From assembly GCA_964019335.1 (NCBI GenBank), contig OZ025707.1, positions 47,501 through 111,500 on the forward strand: a DNA stretch of 64,000 nucleotides, read 5' to 3'. Within the stretch, counting starts at the first letter, position 1. Every line of letters begins with the position of its first letter. The position numbers were made by a program, and so were the translations under genes. Below, piece after piece: positions 62,501-64,000 of this stretch. This DNA comes from Diplonema japonicum. Lineage: Eukaryota; Euglenozoa; Diplonemea; Diplonemida; Diplonemidae. The notes under the pieces are model-generated. The model was not told where the DNA came from. It ran no database searches and saw only the letters and a program-made list of their open reading frames with translations.

Positions 62501-64000
62501 CGTTGCACTGCACCCGACACCAGCTGTGGTGCACATGGGCGACGACCCCGAGTCTCTACAGGTGAAATCCTTCCTCGATTCAGAAATCGGTTTACGGTTC
62601 ATGTCAGCAACGAAAAAACAAAGACAAACACGAGCAAAACTAAGAGACATGGCAATGAGGAGGCAAGAGAGGCTGAAAGAGCTCGAGGAACAGTGGTCCC
62701 CCCCCGCACCGAGCGAGGGAGGTACACCAAAAAATGTATCTGGAAAAGACAGCACGGCACCAACGGATGGGAAAGCACCACTGGAGGATGAAGTCCGGAG
62801 ACCAACAGATGCCGATAGATCAGAGTGGAATGCAACGGTACGAGAGGAGATCCCCTCCGACGAAGGGTCCGACACTTCTTCCGACGACAGCGTCACCGAA
62901 ACACGAGACGCGGACCATGCGGCACTGCATGTTGATGGGTGTGAGGAGGACTACTGCATCACACCTCACGACGCTGCGGCTCACTGTAGCATTGCGTTGT
63001 CATCCGTCTGCGAGGGTACTCACGCGTGTGCCGAGGCCAGCTTGGCATCGGGTGAAGCTCTGCGCGCGATAGTCGAGACCTCCCTCAACAACGACAAGCT
63101 GAAGAGACTCAACCGCAAAGGGTTGGAAAACAAACCCAGCACCACAGCCGTCGACGACATGTGGGAACAAGCTGCCACTACAACGGCAACCACGACAAGC
63201 GCACAGGTGGAGGAAGCGGAGAAACCGAAACCGAAGAAGGGCGCTAAGAAAGAAGACATCGAGGCCCCCATCGTGGAGAACAAGACACCCACGAAGGGCA
63301 TGGAAATACACGTAACCTGCAAGCAACGTCTCACCAACGCTCTGAGCTACTTCATGGGGTGCGACGACTGGGCAAACGCGGCGACGGCCGCTCATGAACT
63401 CGCCAGGATCTCAATGACAATGGCAGATGTACCGGAGGCGGCAAAGTACGTTCTGTTGGCGCAGAGTTTGGACGCAGCCGTGTATGGGTTGAAGGTGTTC
63501 ATTTCTGCGGCAAACCCGCAAAACAAAGAACGGGTCCTGTTCAACAGGCTGGCCCATCTATCCACAACAACAGGCGCGTACAAAGAAATCCAAAGCATTC
63601 TCCAACAAACATCTGACGTGTACAAGACGCTGAGGGTGTGGACCGAACCGTTCGTGCCAAAGGGAAGCACGAGCACAACCACACATGTTACCTTACACAT
63701 CGGCAGCAAACGGCAGCACATCTACACCGTGGTACAGCAACCACAAGGCAAACCGATAATCGTCAGCAGGAGCGAGTACAATGTGAACAAAATAACCGAC
63801 GTGAAGAAGGCAATCCGCGACCTGGACAAGGACAGGACCACCTACCTCAATGGCGACACTGCAACAGAGGCCCACCTTGCCGGTTTAGAGGAATCGTACA
63901 AAACTGTACTAGAAAATGTGAACGAGGCAATCTCCCCGGCTTTTCAGATATGCAAAGAGCTGACAGGCGACATCGCTTTGCACGTCAACAAGGAACTGCA
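56535..64000 (+). CDS. CFAP46: CFAP46-like axonemal central-apparatus protein, 3'-partial
   Basis: One frame stays open from ATG 56535 to the window edge, giving at least 2488 aa. It is helical, TPR-like throughout. Segments such as 'ALTSLAVWMYTRGRPP.DCIDVLNYACDMI' followed by 'QQLLTLGTIYTLLAVLIGEKH..YY...LQLAVTNY' resemble CFAP46 (TTC40), a C1d projection protein of the ciliary central pair. A PDZ-like segment at about residues 840-910 (TGMRVAAVEGVPVTSIEEYNAAV) interrupts the helices. Disordered Lys-rich stretches occur near 655-670, 1130-1160 and 2030-2270. No stop or intron is evident in 7.4 kb. The name is from pattern comparison by eye, so it is likely but not proven. Confidence 0.75.
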   Translation, partial: MGSLELRIGAQLDTISKLKDKQVPQALSVLRKTYASIIEAEEGCVLTAFNENDRVSMDMYLYCAEHAVMLDEWNVAEGCLVRLSGLPPGSFALQCRLLFVQCMQHRKEATGAVGDKLIDMIRTSAAKAQKGISIALQDKELSYLVAQGSKHCWNACRVLYRQGTVAHLYPIIKDINAALEAINYSNWPARVVWLIRQAVAEVAEGKDAKATVQAALSLCEKNSLDHLKSPLKRIQLALKMDNAKGAVGSVIKGIAACQTVYSKLVDEKDQAQELLSAYQDLASSTLVGASLGKKSTADKMKATEGDLRDREEILAEVGLLAALHPLPLMNEDPSSDTMPERCQRHRLFTAYSNAVQAAEEAGGAELTKDHFTGNTDVLQLAVDNMLPAIAKDTASKALRASSLKARVLAEYTAAVLVVQQAGGYTVQKDFYGNRCTPEIANQIATGVKNIVKALSSALRTNDIHIVQMGCILIWNMALPLLGTKTRNMVSKALQQALQALDSVSSNLHRLKVQLLYELALSDMSEEYLAKANAKVTQALKEDYVVDEDELKLYNLARPMDRFLLPLKERLDLKANIYYVPDTSTARDEVEREKITREEVILLLDRAQETKQVGSLLHTLQRAAELLAETEPPSDWLFDESRLVKSSSIVEPKASKNKKKSTEENMPVRTPAELQEDSRRRGVLRQRAALWAKIVAIATRINNHRMSELLSTTLPMLLNRKWSQQAERQCRTDQVEACLACANIEKLKLHSKNLTQGQRVFLDANGDALEPSEEMRHRTEVLKAQDVINQRFMEALELAPALLKDKDNWLVANIAISYMNWHADLFAGCDFIYHHTDMIAVQKLPSGQVPITVSSSLEVETVPKPTHGEASAVKTGMRVAAVEGVPVTSIEEYNAAVESATKQSIAITFKTPMSHTTIDVLNKIFSTITMPDMGFVPKCSLHEAPLLSWVAKTLIQCLAKHYITKKMPLNTPEERILSQPLPTFDQADQASPLLKEAEDVADKAIQALPTPMDAKPLYFLLASIKRLQNPVLKPADVPVKSMYDSAQEKVLACLEVLSHEGVDKEKVLEDGLADLERDPNVELCARLADKAMTAPAFPKCAVQTCQIAKKLEATNKLGVKGAVLSKHITDAIPEKKKATEKAAKKQSFVGAPAAEIPPPRPGKTEYTWYCNVLMQSGRAMVALIDPKSQEKATQTELRRKALEDFSFVVIYAQKGRPEEREKCLMQAVKLYHCAAQPFATAVVTRAVMQDSLTRLVTSGIPFINIQDLDAEDHAVLLELYLFLIQTCRERAEYDNGLDIMQRAFHLLPRSLHKPLWEADVQFRCKMGQSAMKVRDKMRAVKGYDPQTQARAWIMFSRCVADKGDQLYGLKQAVEALQSEPEARASALTSLAVWMYTRGRPPADCIDVLNYACDMITDTIDAAGHDDDTRSMAGTRSQGSLGASKIGASFEASSQVHTNASLTQQSSKFGGTTASSDGPSSGPTIQQLLTLGTIYTLLAVLIGEKHADYYVTLQLAVTNYAQTLSTTQRGLERRKFLWSASKKKAMQEKAALIPSFTPPCELVEYIGWEIPNEVREYLMTGKGDARIIGPHSIDDINYLLSMLAVLVRLLKRAGMALQLISILSFENVVLPMSSMHHVALRHSLACNLHERTMAHQALSLEPVAERIRKNEVFGELTEEVRRELLENLKEVLQNPPVPVVYERCEDVELVECNAPAVHKIWIRQSEALLADNQIGRAKTLVQEALVHAEAWKDDKDTAQCSAMLAAVALWEGRCTIAGDLITDALRSAPFIDTSMTVELLLMRTQLLLIADSTPEVVLSVTATAESRLTSTDPASNARFEAAKGDFLYRYVRQITNHYSSLIDPTLPEGYMAFIRAALQRAEGYAGGVGLPAINIKLQMIQLQETFLRHTLLEKTKPSLHLLKVMLNDQHQLLKACIRLCSMFSSETTPSPFEASTVHVVPPITLIMSRCQVFFARNLLRRCVVNCLLRRLVALHPTPAVVHMGDDPESLQVKSFLDSEIGLRFMSATKKQRQTRAKLRDMAMRRQERLKELEEQWSPPAPSEGGTPKNVSGKDSTAPTDGKAPLEDEVRRPTDADRSEWNATVREEIPSDEGSDTSSDDSVTETRDADHAALHVDGCEEDYCITPHDAAAHCSIALSSVCEGTHACAEASLASGEALRAIVETSLNNDKLKRLNRKGLENKPSTTAVDDMWEQAATTTATTTSAQVEEAEKPKPKKGAKKEDIEAPIVENKTPTKGMEIHVTCKQRLTNALSYFMGCDDWANAATAAHELARISMTMADVPEAAKYVLLAQSLDAAVYGLKVFISAANPQNKERVLFNRLAHLSTTTGAYKEIQSILQQTSDVYKTLRVWTEPFVPKGSTSTTTHVTLHIGSKRQHIYTVVQQPQGKPIIVSRSEYNVNKITDVKKAIRDLDKDRTTYLNGDTATEAHLAGLEESYKTVLENVNEAISPAFQICKELTGDIALHVNKEL

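Overview
The window is nuclear DNA of a flagellated protist. About 21 well-supported protein genes, plus three weaker ones, all lie on the + strand. Neighbouring genes are often only 60 to 150 nt apart, and several start codons sit 6 to 80 nt downstream of a polypyrimidine/AG site. The clearest is a TACTAAC branch motif followed by TTTCAG in the 60-nt gap before the gene at 10096. This layout fits polycistronic transcription with spliced-leader trans-splicing. At least 20 cis-introns can be placed by protein continuity. Most are 32-100 nt, start GTATG or a close variant, and are filled with A tracts. Trans-splicing, real GT-AG introns and many axonemal or ciliary genes together suggest Euglenozoa. 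A diplonemid-like organism is my best guess, because kinetoplastids are almost intronless. This is inference, not a database match. Spacers carry very long A, T, G or C runs.

Region 1-7.4 kb: a PPP-family Ser/Thr phosphatase (5' end outside the window) whose third intron holds a decayed piggyBac transposon, then a helical, possibly mitochondrial protein and an acidic Tudor-like nuclear protein. Region 7.4-22.1 kb: an inositol-polyphosphate 5-phosphatase-like protein with an altered catalytic motif, an adenylation-carrier-ankyrin protein, a small FYVE protein, a giant FYVE plus filamin-repeat protein (about 2565 aa) that shares its FYVE exons with the small one, and a CCCH/CEP164-type WW protein. 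Region 22.1-33.5 kb: a degenerate Rho-like GTPase with coiled coil, a membrane-anchored unknown, an ArfGAP, a coiled-coil protein, a 68-aa protein and the proteasome deubiquitinase Rpn11. Region 33.9-46.8 kb: a double cold-shock protein with an inverted-repeat element in its first intron, an OYE-like flavoprotein lacking the usual catalytic residues, a CDK20-like kinase and a roughly 2664-aa RBR ubiquitin ligase with MIB/HERC2, KH, Ubl and zinc-finger modules.

Region 46.9-51.3 kb is the main non-coding block. It holds a 767-bp terminal-inverted-repeat element with tRNA-promoter-like motifs, then a repeated array of three C/D-box snoRNA-like units (order Y-Z-X-Y-Z-X-Y), mostly inside an intron of a small 95-aa gene. 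Region 51.3-64 kb: a large ankyrin protein, a short coiled-coil protein, a microtubule-associated-looking protein, and a CFAP46-like central-apparatus protein that runs off the window and carries an apparent PDZ-like insert.

The genes do not form one pathway, but flagellum and membrane trafficking recur (CDK20, CEP164-like WW, CFAP46; FYVE, 5-phosphatase, ArfGAP). The most notable structural theme is that each of the three introns longer than 600 nt contains a discrete cargo: a transposon, an inverted-repeat element, or a snoRNA array.
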